Source: Prevotella sp.
Lineage (GTDB): Bacteria; Bacteroidota; Bacteroidia; Bacteroidales; Bacteroidaceae
Length of the DNA: 39,052 nt
Direction: 5' to 3'
Assembly: GCA_017412705.1 (NCBI GenBank)
Contig: JAFPWS010000063.1
Span: 1-39,052 of the forward strand
The notes below the pieces were generated by a model. That model made no database searches, was not told where the DNA came from, and saw only the letters and a program-made list of their open reading frames with translations. The stretch's first letter is position 1, and every line of letters starts with the position of its first letter. Positions 14,991 to 23,625 of the stretch are shown piece after piece. The translations under genes were made by a program, and so were the position numbers.

Positions 14991-17888
14991 TTATTGTGGG
15001 TTCTTACGAATATACCTTCCTGGGCAGTCAGTCAAGAGCAGGATGGTTACGATGATGCTCATCAGTAGCAGCATGCACATGTTGAACCAGAGCGTCTTGA
15101 CATGATGGGATCCGATAATCTTCTCGCTGCTGTAGAACGGTGCCCGGCCTATGTGGCTCTGCGGTGTCAGGAAGATGAGTCCGGTACGAGGCACGATATA
15201 GTTGTCCACGACATCGAGCACTCTTTGCTGGTCGGCACCGATGACACAGTCCTCCAGCTTCAGGTTATAGTTGTCGCGCTTCAGCTCGAGCAGGGCTTCC
15301 TTGCCGTTCTTTCGAATGAATTGGGCCACGAGGGCGTCGGATTTCAGGGTTATCTGGTTGCTACGGCTGGCAAGTAGGTCCTCGGCTTTATGCATATAGT
15401 CGTTCAACGACTCGTAGGATTCATCACCAGTATATGGCTCAATACCGCAGTATTCAGTGAGGACAGGCAGGTTGGTGCGGATGACTTCCATATGCTCAGG
15501 CTTTACCTGCTCGCCACGGATATGCTCGCTCTTCTGGGTTTCCAGCTGCGACTGCAGCTCATAGAGGAATCCCATGTTGTAGAATTGTGTCTCGTATTTC
15601 TCCTTGTCAAGCTCAAAGAACTGAGCCTCGTAGGCATTGTCTGTGAAGGAAGTAACGGCTAAGGCCTCGTATGACCATCTCGAAGGAATGAGATCGCCTA
15701 TCAGAGGCACGTTGCCTGTGGTGCTCTTGCTGTCAAGATCGCTGAAGCTGACTACGAGTCCGCAGAGCAATATCTGTGGGATGAGCAGAATGGGGATACT
15801 GATATAGATGGCCACCACGGAGCTGAGACACTGTGACAGCAGCAGTCCTGTCAGGTTGGCCAGTAGTGCCGTCACGAAGAGGACAATCCACCAGGTGGTA
15901 AAGAGCCCATGCAATCCCATGATGGTGTTACCAACGAGGATGAACAGCAGGGTCTGAATCAGTGATACGAAGGCCATATAGACTATCTTCGACCAGATAT
16001 AACTGCTGTATGACAGATTGAGGAAGCTCTCACGTTTCAGAAGGGCACGATCCTTGATAATCTCTTCTGCAGAGCCGCTCATGCCGGTAAATGTAGCCAC
16101 GATGACTGCCATGAAGAAGTAACTTACCAGGTTCTTGTTGTTCATGACGGTATAGCCTTCGGGTGGGGCATAGCGGGTAAGCAAAGCACAGATGCAAGCC
16201 AACAGGGGAGCCTCCAGCAGGGTGATGCAGAGGTACTGGACGTTGGTAATCTTAGTCTTGATATTGCGCTGGAGGAAGATGGCAAACTGCTTCAGTGCGC
16301 CAGGCTTCTTCTGGTCGGACGGCGGCACGTCGCTCACCGTTGGCGCGTCCATTTCCTCACGATGCTTCAGATAAAGCTCATGCCAGTCCTGAGGCGTCAT
16401 CTTGCGCTCATCGGAAGGCTCACCGGTATTGCTGAGTGCTTTCTCGTCAATGATGTTCAGCACAATCTCCGGGTTCACATTGCCACAAGTGGGGCAGGCG
16501 CTGGTCTCAGCGTCGGCATAGTTAGCCGCTTCCTTGAAATAGGTAATGGCGTCAATGGGGTTACCGTCAAAGACTGGATAGCCGCCACGGTCCAGCAGCC
16601 ACAGACGGTCGAAAAGCTTATAGACATCGCTGGACGGCTGATGGATATTGACGATGATGAGCTTGCCTTTCAGGGTTTGCTCCTTCAGCAGGTTGATAAC
16701 CTTCTCCGTATCGGCAGAAGACAGTCCGGAAGTTGGCTCGTCAAGGAAGAGCACGGCTGGTTCTCTAATCAACTCCAAGGCGATGTTCAGACGCTTGCGC
16801 TGACCTCCTGAGATGTATTTATTGATGGCAGAGCCGACTTTCAAGTCTTTGGTGGCATCCAGACCAAGGTCTTTCAGCGTCTTCATCACTCGACGGTCCA
16901 GCTCTTGTGCAGACATGCCTTCAAAGCAAAGCTTGGCTGTGAACCAAAGGTTCTGGTAGACGGTAAGTTCTTCGATAAGCAGGTCGTCCTGTGGCACAAA
17001 ACCTATCAAGTCCTTGGCTGCAGGCTCTGTGATGTCATGTCCGTTGATGGTAATGGTGCCTTCCTGTGGCTTCAGACTGCCGTTGAGCAGGGAGAGTAGG
17101 GTGGTCTTGCCCGTTCCTGAGCCTCCCATGATGGCCAAGAGCTCTCCACTCTTAAGGGTGAAGCTCAAATCGTGCATACCATTATCGCTGTTGGGGAATC
17201 GGAAATTAATGTCCCTACCGCAGAACTCCACAGCCTCATGGCTGTTCTCTCCGCTTTCCTTATTATAGGCACTGATGATGCTGGAGTAGTAGACAGGACG
17301 TCCGTTACTGTTCTTCAGCACGCTGCTCTGTATCCAGACCTGATAGGTTCCTGCCAGCACAGGGACATCGTTTAGCAAAACGGTATCATCGCCTAAATAG
17401 GTGAAGATAAGCATGCCTGTGACGGGGTCGAGTAAGGTCTTGACAGTACCTTGGAACCCCTCGATATGGTGCAGCATGACATGTTCCGTCTCACGATTGC
17501 CGACATAGTCTGAAAAGTTCTTGTACTGCTCCTCAGGGATGAGGAACTTCTCGGCCATGGTCTTGAACATGTCCTCAGACTGGATACCGTCATAGCCGCA
17601 GAACTCCATCAGACGCAGCAGCAATAGGGCTTCCTCGAAGGGACGAATCTTTCCGTGCAAGGTCGAACAGATAGAGCTGACGGTATCTTGTGTGTTCAAG
17701 TCGTCGGTCATCTCGTAAGCCATACGCATGTCGCTGTAGAGGTCGAGATAGAGGTCTGTATTACGAATACCAAAGTGATGACGCAAGTAACTAACGAGCA
17801 TTTCCTTTGCTCGTGTCTCGTCCACCTGCTCCACCTTTCCGAATAGAGCAAACAGACTGATAAAACTGGATAGTATGACGTCTGTCAT
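14991..17888 (-). CDS. ABCG-like ABC transporter, ATPase fused to ABC-2 permease
   Basis: The 965-residue protein has four parts. Residues 1-130 are helical, possibly TerB-like (weak). About 140-215 form a beta-rich region (GMLIFTYLGDDTVLLNDVPV) that is not a standard transporter part. The ATPase domain (about 222-450) has Walker A GGSGTGKT (255-262), signature ISGGQRKRLN (359-368) and Walker B VLFLDEP (379-385). A hinge with CPTCGN precedes an ABC-2 type permease with about six membrane helices and a large external loop. ATPase-first half-transporter fusion is the ABCG (WHITE-like) layout; related bacterial proteins export lipids, drugs or other hydrophobic compounds. It opens the six-gene stress-type unit; the transported substrate is unknown. 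Confidence 0.9.
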   Translation of the reverse strand: MTDVILSSFISLFALFGKVEQVDETRAKEMLVSYLRHHFGIRNTDLYLDLYSDMRMAYEMTDDLNTQDTVSSICSTLHGKIRPFEEALLLLRLMEFCGYDGIQSEDMFKTMAEKFLIPEEQYKNFSDYVGNRETEHVMLHHIEGFQGTVKTLLDPVTGMLIFTYLGDDTVLLNDVPVLAGTYQVWIQSSVLKNSNGRPVYYSSIISAYNKESGENSHEAVEFCGRDINFRFPNSDNGMHDLSFTLKSGELLAIMGGSGTGKTTLLSLLNGSLKPQEGTITINGHDITEPAAKDLIGFVPQDDLLIEELTVYQNLWFTAKLCFEGMSAQELDRRVMKTLKDLGLDATKDLKVGSAINKYISGGQRKRLNIALELIREPAVLFLDEPTSGLSSADTEKVINLLKEQTLKGKLIIVNIHQPSSDVYKLFDRLWLLDRGGYPVFDGNPIDAITYFKEAANYADAETSACPTCGNVNPEIVLNIIDEKALSNTGEPSDERKMTPQDWHELYLKHREEMDAPTVSDVPPSDQKKPGALKQFAIFLQRNIKTKITNVQYLCITLLEAPLLACICALLTRYAPPEGYTVMNNKNLVSYFFMAVIVATFTGMSGSAEEIIKDRALLKRESFLNLSYSSYIWSKIVYMAFVSLIQTLLFILVGNTIMGLHGLFTTWWIVLFVTALLANLTGLLLSQCLSSVVAIYISIPILLIPQILLCGLVVSFSDLDSKSTTGNVPLIGDLIPSRWSYEALAVTSFTDNAYEAQFFELDKEKYETQFYNMGFLYELQSQLETQKSEHIRGEQVKPEHMEVIRTNLPVLTEYCGIEPYTGDESYESLNDYMHKAEDLLASRSNQITLKSDALVAQFIRKNGKEALLELKRDNYNLKLEDCVIGADQQRVLDVVDNYIVPRTGLIFLTPQSHIGRAPFYSSEKIIGSHHVKTLWFNMCMLLLMSIIVTILLLTDCPGRYIRKNPQ

Positions 17889-17906
17889 CTTACTGCTTTA
17901 GGTTTG

Positions 17907-17914
17907 CAAATTTA
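17907..17914 (-). promoter_or_regulatory. -7 element for the ABC transporter unit
   Basis: On the minus strand TAAATTTG lies 18 bp before the transporter ATG. No clear TTG sits 19-21 bp upstream, so the -33 element is weak, which would fit activator-dependent transcription. Confidence 0.4.
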
Positions 17915-18009
17915 TTAAAAATATCAGACTACCGTCATATCGTAGCCGTTAAAAAACATTAAAAGGGGTATTAAACGACTTTTTTGCTCAGTGTTAGCAC
18001 GGATTTTTG

Positions 18010-18017
18010 TACCTTTG
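18010..18017 (+). promoter_or_regulatory. -7 element TACCTTTG for the basic-tail protein gene
   Basis: TACCTTTG followed by GCA is the commonest form of the Bacteroidota -7 box. A TTG at 17984-17986 is 23 bp upstream. Its position rules out starts at or before 18010, which supports the ATG at 18045. Confidence 0.6.
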
Positions 18018-18044
18018 CACCTTGATTTGAAAACGGATATTGTC

Positions 18045-18728
18045 ATGATACGGAAATATATATTATCAATAATAGCTGCAACATTCTTTGCCATTATGTC
18101 GGCAGCTCAACCCAATATTCGGTTTGCCGACCTGCCTTTAAGCCTGTCGCCGGACCAGATGGTGGAACAGTTGCAGCAGAAGGGCATGCACCTGGTCATG
18201 GGTGCTGGAATCACGAATACCTACCGCCTGACGGGTAAGCTGGCTGGCCTGAATGTCTATGTAGACATCAACTATGCTAAGGACAGCCTGCATATTAACC
18301 ATCTTCGGCTTTCAACCCATAAGGCTGTGCGGAGCATCCTGGAGGACTATACGACGGTGATGCGCTGGATGGAGAAGCACTATGGCAAACCTACCTGGGA
18401 ATCTACCGTCCGCAGTCATCCCTTTGCCCGCTGGTATATAGGTTTCGACTGCGACATCGTGCTCATAGCTACTGCCAAGTCGACTATCGAGGTTTATTTT
18501 TATAATAACCATCAGAAGCGTAACATCGACTACTATGCCATTCTTAAGTATTGTGAGCGCAACCCTGTCGATACGGCTCCCCACCTGACAGCACGTGAGA
18601 GCGTGACGTGGCGAAGCAGCTCTGCTCCTGTGGTAAAGAAGAAGCCTTCTAAACGTCATTTACGCAAGAAGGCTTCTAAAAGTCGTCGGAAGTCGAAGGC
18701 TCGTAAGTCTCGAAAGCGTCGTCGCTAA
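18045..18728 (+). CDS. Exported protein with Lys/Arg-rich C-terminal tail
   Basis: An open frame begins at 17991, but a -7 box at 18010-18017 and the signal peptide (MIRKYILSIIAATFFAIMSAA) favour the ATG at 18045, giving 227 residues. The globular part (about 25-180) is alpha/beta and unrecognised. The last 45 residues are extraordinarily basic (KKKPSKRHLRKKASKSRRK, then KARKSRKRRR), as in histone-like or nucleic-acid/polyanion-binding tails. An exported protein with such a tail could bind polyanionic cell-surface material or extracellular DNA; this is inference. It is monocistronic, between two minus-strand units. Confidence 0.8.
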   Translation: MIRKYILSIIAATFFAIMSAAQPNIRFADLPLSLSPDQMVEQLQQKGMHLVMGAGITNTYRLTGKLAGLNVYVDINYAKDSLHINHLRLSTHKAVRSILEDYTTVMRWMEKHYGKPTWESTVRSHPFARWYIGFDCDIVLIATAKSTIEVYFYNNHQKRNIDYYAILKYCERNPVDTAPHLTARESVTWRSSSAPVVKKKPSKRHLRKKASKSRRKSKARKSRKRRR

Positions 18729-18761
18729 TCCTTGCTTCTCGGCTCTTACCTTATTATATTA

Positions 18762-19913
18762 TTAGGACAGGAATCCTAACAGGGCACCTGCTGCAACGGC
18801 AGAGCCTATGACGCCAGCCACATTGGGGCCCATGGCGTGCATCAGCAGGAAGTTATGACGGTCGTACTCCAATCCGAGGTTATTCGATATGCGTGCTGCC
18901 ATAGGAACAGCAGAGACACCTGCATTGCCAATCAGCGGGTTCAGCTTCTTGTCTTTGGGCAGGAACACGTTCATCAGCTTGACAAACAACACACCACTCA
19001 TGGTAGCAATGATGAATGCACCGGCACCGATGGCGAAGATATAGATGGTGTTCATGGTCAGGAACTCTGAAGCCTGTGTGGAGCAGCCTACCGTCAGTCC
19101 TAACAACATGACGACGATGTCGTTCAGCGCAGCACCAGCAGTCTTGGCCAGACGGGTGGTCTTGCCACTCTCTTTCAGCAGGTTACCAAAGAACAGCATA
19201 CCCAGCAGGGGCAGACCTGAAGGCACGATGAACGTAGTCAGCAGCAGTCCTACAATAGGGAACAGGATGCGCTCTGTCTGCGATACTTGACGGGCAGGCT
19301 TCATCTTGATGACACGCTCCTTCTTGGTGGTCAGCAGACGCATCAATGGGGGCTGAATGAGTGGCACCAAGGCCATATACGAATAGGCACACACGGCAAT
19401 GGCACCCATCAGGTTGGGTGATAGCTTGCTACTGAGGAAGATGGCTGTAGGGCCGTCTGCGCCACCAATGATGGCAATACCAGCAGCCTGGTTAGGCTCG
19501 AAGCCCAGGGCCAAAGCAAACATATAGGCACCAAAGATGCCAAACTGGGCGGCAGCGCCAATGAGCATCAGCTTTGGATTGGCCAGCAGGGCTGAGAAGT
19601 CTGTCATAGCGCCAATGCCAAGGAAGATGAGAGGAGGATACCAGCCTTGACGTACGCCTTGGTAGAAGATGTTCAGCACGGAGTTGTCCTCATAGAGTCC
19701 TATCTCCAGTCCTGCGTCAGCACGGAAGGGGATGTTGCCTAAGATGATGCCCAGTCCGATGGGTACAAGCAGCAGAGGCTCAAAGTCCTTCTTAATGGCG
19801 AGCCAGATGAAGAAGGCTCCCACTACTATCATGATGAGATTGCCTGCCGACACGTTGGCAAAGCCCGTATAGGTCAGGAACTCATTGAAGTTTTCTACGA
19901 TAAATTGCCACAT
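18762..19913 (-). CDS. Sodium-translocating decarboxylase beta subunit
   Basis: The 383-residue integral membrane protein matches the OadB/MmdB/GcdB family. About ten hydrophobic helices are visible, and the signature GGADGPTAIFLSSKL (150-164) contains the conserved Asp153 needed for sodium transport; the GNAGVSAVPMAARISN segment near the C-terminus is also typical. It decarboxylates the carboxybiotin carried by the neighbouring biotin protein and exports Na+. In a methylmalonyl-CoA pathway it would act with an MmdA carboxyltransferase to convert methylmalonyl-CoA to propionyl-CoA. It is the last gene of the unit, 23 bp after the biotin carrier. Confidence 0.95.
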   Translation of the reverse strand: MWQFIVENFNEFLTYTGFANVSAGNLIMIVVGAFFIWLAIKKDFEPLLLVPIGLGIILGNIPFRADAGLEIGLYEDNSVLNIFYQGVRQGWYPPLIFLGIGAMTDFSALLANPKLMLIGAAAQFGIFGAYMFALALGFEPNQAAGIAIIGGADGPTAIFLSSKLSPNLMGAIAVCAYSYMALVPLIQPPLMRLLTTKKERVIKMKPARQVSQTERILFPIVGLLLTTFIVPSGLPLLGMLFFGNLLKESGKTTRLAKTAGAALNDIVVMLLGLTVGCSTQASEFLTMNTIYIFAIGAGAFIIATMSGVLFVKLMNVFLPKDKKLNPLIGNAGVSAVPMAARISNNLGLEYDRHNFLLMHAMGPNVAGVIGSAVAAGALLGFLS

Positions 19914-19936
19914 AACTCTTTATAGTCAATCTTCAA

Positions 19937-20410
19937 TTATCCGATGGTCAACAATATGGCGCCCTCCATGACAGAGTCGCCAGGATTAACATTGATGGCA
20001 GTTACGGTTCCTGCATACTCTGACTCGATGTTGTTCTGCATCTTCATGGCTTCGAGTATGACAACGACGTCACCAACAGCGATGGTGTCGCCTACCTTGA
20101 CATTGATAGTGGTAATGGTACCAGGCAGGGGAGCTTTTACAGGATTGCCTGCACCGGCAGGAGCTGCGGGTTGTGCAGGTCTTGGCTGGGGTGTTGCGGC
20201 TACTGGTGCTGCTGCGGGTGCAGGTGTAGCTGCCACAGAAGCAGAGCGCCTGGTGGCGGCCAGCTCTGGGTGCTTGGCTGCATTGATGGGTTTCTGCATC
20301 TCTATCTCAAAGGGGATGCCGTTTACGCTTACGCTGGCTATTTTGCCTTCTACATCGAGGATTTCTACCTCGTAGTCTACGCCTTGTACTTTATATTGAT
20401 ACTTTTTCAT
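19937..20410 (-). CDS. Biotin carboxyl carrier subunit of the sodium-pumping decarboxylase
   Basis: The start at 20410 (MKKYQYKVQGVDYEVEI) is preferred over 20440, which would add 10 residues unlike the family. The 157-residue protein has a short N-terminal beta domain, an Ala/Pro linker (about 57-92: APAAAPVAATPQPRPAQ) and a C-terminal biotinyl domain with the EAMKM motif, biotinylated Lys at 123. It shuttles carboxybiotin between the carboxyltransferase and the beta subunit. Family paralogues act in oxaloacetate, methylmalonyl-CoA and glutaconyl-CoA decarboxylases; the mutase genes nearby favour methylmalonyl-CoA. Confidence 0.94.
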   Translation of the reverse strand: MKKYQYKVQGVDYEVEILDVEGKIASVSVNGIPFEIEMQKPINAAKHPELAATRRSASVAATPAPAAAPVAATPQPRPAQPAAPAGAGNPVKAPLPGTITTINVKVGDTIAVGDVVVILEAMKMQNNIESEYAGTVTAINVNPGDSVMEGAILLTIG

Positions 20411-20465
20411 TGCTGTAATCTGTTGTTTTATGCTTATCACTAATCGCTCATCGCTGATTCATTCC

Positions 20466-21536
20466 TTAGTGTAGTTGTGGTGTTGTAGGAATGGATGGAG
20501 AGTTATGCTTGGTGGGAATGAAAGCCTCATGCAGATGGGTCATCTGGCTATACTCGTCGTCCCAGTCCGTCTCTTTGGGCTTGATGGTGATGACACCACT
20601 CTCCACATCGTGGATGTCGTCCTCATACTGGCGCAGAGCCAGGCCAATGACAGCCATGTAGACCTCTCTGTCGATACCCTTCGTGTTAAGGCCTTCTTTG
20701 AGGATGACGCCAGTCTTGTGTCCAACTTCCATGGTCTTCTCTACCGTCTTGGTGATGGGCTTGATGGGTTGCTGATTGATGACCTTCTTTGCCATTTCCT
20801 GATGGCGCATGAACATGCCGAAGAGGGTAAAGAATACCCACAGCAAGGCCAGGCAGAAGAACACGATGCCCATAGCCATTACTGCCATACCAACGCCATA
20901 GGGGTCCTCGCGCTTGAACTTCTCTACCTTCGACTCGCTGACTGTTGTCTGGTTCTGAATGCCAGGAGTTACGCGGTCGGCAGATTTGACCTCCCAGTCA
21001 GCAGCAGTACCGTTATTGGCAATGCGGGCAAACGACTGGTCTTTGTCCAGTACGGGTACTGTGACAGAGTCGATGAGCTGGGTGGCGTTACCGTTGTAAA
21101 GGGCTATCCATGTAGGCTTGTCTGCATGGACGGGAACTGCGAGGTGCAGGGTGCCTTGTGCAGGCTTGCTGCCTAACTGGAACACGATAAGCTGGCGAGC
21201 TGTGAGGTTGGTGCGCTCGTCGCCGCTGGGAATCTGGCTCATACGGCTGACGCGCTCAGGAACGCTCATCTTCTTGTCGAGTACAGAGCGGTCAGTAGTC
21301 AGGTACATGCCACGAATGTTGTAGGTCGAATGCGAGATGTTGGCAATCTCGACCCAGGCATTCCTTGCTCCGTATTCGTCAATCAGGCTCGTCTCGTTGT
21401 TGGTCATCACCTCGTTCAGTTTGATGCTGGCATCCATCTGGGCCATCATGGGCTGAGAGGCAAGCGCTAGGAACGAGCCCATCAGGAGGGCACGTCCTAC
21501 TTTGGCCTTTAGATCGAAGAATCCGATTCTTTTCAT
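20466..21536 (-). CDS. OadG-like gamma subunit fused to a lamin-tail domain
   Basis: The 356-residue protein begins with a signal-type segment (MKRIGFFDLKAKVGRALLMG, cleavage near MMAQ). A lamin-tail-like domain follows at about 37-190 (IKLNEVMTNNETSLIDEYG, WVEIANISHSTYNIRGMYL), then one membrane helix (216-243, VGMAVMAMGIVFFCLALLWV) and a cytoplasmic tail ending in a charged region. OadG subunits are usually about 80 residues and consist only of the helix and a metal-binding tail, so this is a fused, four-times-longer version. The lamin-tail domain would lie outside the membrane. It starts the unit of carrier and beta subunit and is 29 bp downstream of the transporter gene. Confidence 0.87.
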   Translation of the reverse strand: MKRIGFFDLKAKVGRALLMGSFLALASQPMMAQMDASIKLNEVMTNNETSLIDEYGARNAWVEIANISHSTYNIRGMYLTTDRSVLDKKMSVPERVSRMSQIPSGDERTNLTARQLIVFQLGSKPAQGTLHLAVPVHADKPTWIALYNGNATQLIDSVTVPVLDKDQSFARIANNGTAADWEVKSADRVTPGIQNQTTVSESKVEKFKREDPYGVGMAVMAMGIVFFCLALLWVFFTLFGMFMRHQEMAKKVINQQPIKPITKTVEKTMEVGHKTGVILKEGLNTKGIDREVYMAVIGLALRQYEDDIHDVESGVITIKPKETDWDDEYSQMTHLHEAFIPTKHNSPSIPTTPQLH

Positions 21537-21564
21537 TTGTTAGTCTATTGTGTATTATTATTTG

Positions 21565-23256
21565 TTATCCACAGAAGAACAGCACCACTATCTGTGCCGT
21601 GAAGATGCGCAGGAACATGGATAGCGGGTAGACTGTCGAATAGCCCAGAGCGGGAGCCTCTTTCGTGCAGACGCTATTGGCATAGGCCAGTGCTGGGGGG
21701 TCGGTATAGGTACCTGCTATCATACCCATGATGGTGAAGTAGTTGAAGTTGAACTTCAGGCGGGCTATGGGGCCTACGATGAGGATGGGGATGACGGTAA
21801 TGAGGAAACCTGTCAGCACATAGAGCAGTCCGTCGCCGTCGATTACCGTATCGAAGAAGTTGGCTCCAGCCTTGATGCCCACAGAAGCCAGGAACAGCAC
21901 CAGTCCTATCTCGCGCAACATCATGTTGGCAGAGGTGGTGGTGTAGGTCACAAGGTGTATCTTATAGCCATAGCGGCCAATGAGAATCGCTATAATCAGG
22001 GGGCCTCCGGCAATACCCAGCTTCATGGGGACAGGCATGCCTGGAATGGCGATGGGCAGGGAGCCGAAGATGATACCGATGATGATGCCTACGAAGATGG
22101 TGGCAATGTTAGGAGCATCCAGACGACGGATGGAGTTGCCCATCTTGTTGGCCACGCGGTCGACAGCATCCTCAGGACCTACAACCATAATCTTGTCGCC
22201 CACCTGCAAGGGAAGTCCTGCAGTAGCAAAAAGGTCCATTCCGTGACGAGTGACACGGGTGACATTGACACCATGAACGCTTGAGAAGTGGAGTGATGCC
22301 AGGGTCTTGCCGTTAATCTTCGGGTTGGTAATCAGGATTCGCTTCGATACCAAGGGCTGGTCTTGCTGCTCGAAGTCGATGTCGAGCTTAGGACCGATGA
22401 AGGCCATGATGGCTTCCTGGTCAGCTTCAGCGCATACAATGAGCATCTGGTCGCCCAGATGGAAGATGGTGTCGCGGTTGGGGATGCAGAGTTCGCCCTC
22501 ATGGACGAGACGCGAAACCACGAAATCGCGGTTCAGAAAGTCGTGAACCTGCAGCAGGGTCTTTCCTTCAAGGTATTTATTAGTCACCTCCAGGTGCATC
22601 TTATAAGGCTTCTTGTTGGCTGCTGTCTCCTCCATAGCCACCAGACGTTCCTCCTCTTTCTCTAGACGTACCTTACATACATACCTTATTAATATGGTGG
22701 CACCAATGATGCCCAGCACGCCAAGCGGGTAGGCGCAGGCATAGGCTGAGGCTATCTGGGGTGCACCATTGGGGAAGACCGATTGCAGGGCCTCGTTGGC
22801 GGCACCAAGACCAGGGGTGTTCGTGACGGCACCATAGAGCGTACCAACCATCATGGGCAGGTTGGTTACGTTCGACGTGTCGAAGAAGATGAAGTAACAG
22901 GCAAACATCACCACGATATTGAGGAAGATGGCCAGGGCGGCCAACCCGTTGAGCTTGATGCCTGCTGTGCCAAAACTCTCGAAGAAACCAGGGCCCACCT
23001 GCATACCAATCATGAACACGAACAGAATGAGTCCGAAGTCCTGAATGAACGTCAGAATGGGCGTGGGGGCAGTAAGTCCGATGTGTCCTGCCGCGATACC
23101 GGCAAACAGCACAAAGGTGACACCTAACGAGATGCCTCCAATCTTGATTTTTCCCAAATATACACCAGCAGCAATGACAATAGCGTATAGCAACGCAATG
23201 TGCGCTACAGAGTCCGTTGTGATGAATAAGTCTTTAAGCCATTGAAATGATTCCAT
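21565..23256 (-). CDS. AspT/YidE-type transporter with two RCK_C domains
   Basis: The 563-residue protein has two blocks of membrane helices separated by a cytoplasmic region. That region carries two RCK_C/TrkA-C-like domains ([38 protein letters not shown]). This is the layout of the aspartate:alanine exchanger family, which includes the succinate exporter SucE of Corynebacterium. Its placement between the mutase genes and the sodium-pumping decarboxylase subunits makes succinate or another dicarboxylate a good candidate substrate; sequence alone cannot fix that. It leads the unit, with a promoter at 23282-23310, and is divergent from the mutase genes. Confidence 0.88.
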   Translation of the reverse strand: MESFQWLKDLFITTDSVAHIALLYAIVIAAGVYLGKIKIGGISLGVTFVLFAGIAAGHIGLTAPTPILTFIQDFGLILFVFMIGMQVGPGFFESFGTAGIKLNGLAALAIFLNIVVMFACYFIFFDTSNVTNLPMMVGTLYGAVTNTPGLGAANEALQSVFPNGAPQIASAYACAYPLGVLGIIGATILIRYVCKVRLEKEEERLVAMEETAANKKPYKMHLEVTNKYLEGKTLLQVHDFLNRDFVVSRLVHEGELCIPNRDTIFHLGDQMLIVCAEADQEAIMAFIGPKLDIDFEQQDQPLVSKRILITNPKINGKTLASLHFSSVHGVNVTRVTRHGMDLFATAGLPLQVGDKIMVVGPEDAVDRVANKMGNSIRRLDAPNIATIFVGIIIGIIFGSLPIAIPGMPVPMKLGIAGGPLIIAILIGRYGYKIHLVTYTTTSANMMLREIGLVLFLASVGIKAGANFFDTVIDGDGLLYVLTGFLITVIPILIVGPIARLKFNFNYFTIMGMIAGTYTDPPALAYANSVCTKEAPALGYSTVYPLSMFLRIFTAQIVVLFFCG

Positions 23257-23281
23257 AACCTACAAATGTCGAAATTGCCTG

Positions 23282-23310
23282 CAAAATTACTAAATTCTTG
23301 CTCAATACAA
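23282..23310 (-). promoter_or_regulatory. Promoter of the AspT/decarboxylase unit
   Basis: On the minus strand TTG (23308-23310), an 18-bp gap and TAATTTTG (23282-23289) followed by CAG match the Bacteroidota promoter. The ATG is 26 bp downstream. Confidence 0.65.
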
Positions 23311-23418
23311 GCAACTTTGTGCAATTAATTTTTGATTTTTACTTTTTTTACCTTTTCTCCTGCTGGCAAAAGGCCTTTTGGGGACCGTTTTGAGGGTAGG
23401 GGGTAACTGAGCGTTGCT

Positions 23419-23484
23419 CAATCGTAATGCGAAGGCCCTTCAATCGTAATACGAATGGCCTTCAGTCGTAATACGATTTTTGGT
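23419..23484. repeat. 22-bp-period palindromic tandem array, three units
   Basis: Units begin at 23419, 23441 and 23463. Units 2 and 3 contain TCGTAATACGA, a perfect palindrome about one central base; unit 1 has TCGTAATGCGA, which keeps most pairing through T-G. The spacers between palindromes are AT/G-rich and diverged. The array lies in the 369-bp divergent interval between the transporter unit and the mutase genes, upstream of the mutA promoter. Its sequence is unrelated to the arrays at 5419 and 36339 but has the same period. Confidence 0.85.
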
Positions 23485-23536
23485 CTGTTTGGAGGTCTTT
23501 TGCTGCATAAAGATAAAATAAATATTAAAAAGTTCT

Positions 23537-23564
23537 TTGTTTAGGAAATAAGTTGGTATCTTTG
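23537..23564 (+). promoter_or_regulatory. Promoter of the methylmalonyl-CoA mutase operon
   Basis: TTG (23537-23539), a 17-bp gap and TATCTTTG (23557-23564) followed by CAA match the Bacteroidota promoter with a slightly short gap. The leader to the ATG is about 50 bp; no cobalamin riboswitch fold or B12-box-like element is apparent in it. Confidence 0.65.
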
Positions 23565-23625
23565 CAAAGAATTTGCGAACGCTAAAATATTACTTATATA
23601 ATAATACAAAACGTTTTTTATTCTT

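Noticed and set aside
23485-23625. Cobalamin riboswitch upstream of mutA
   Set aside because: The leader is only about 50 nt and shows no B12-box-like element or large fold.
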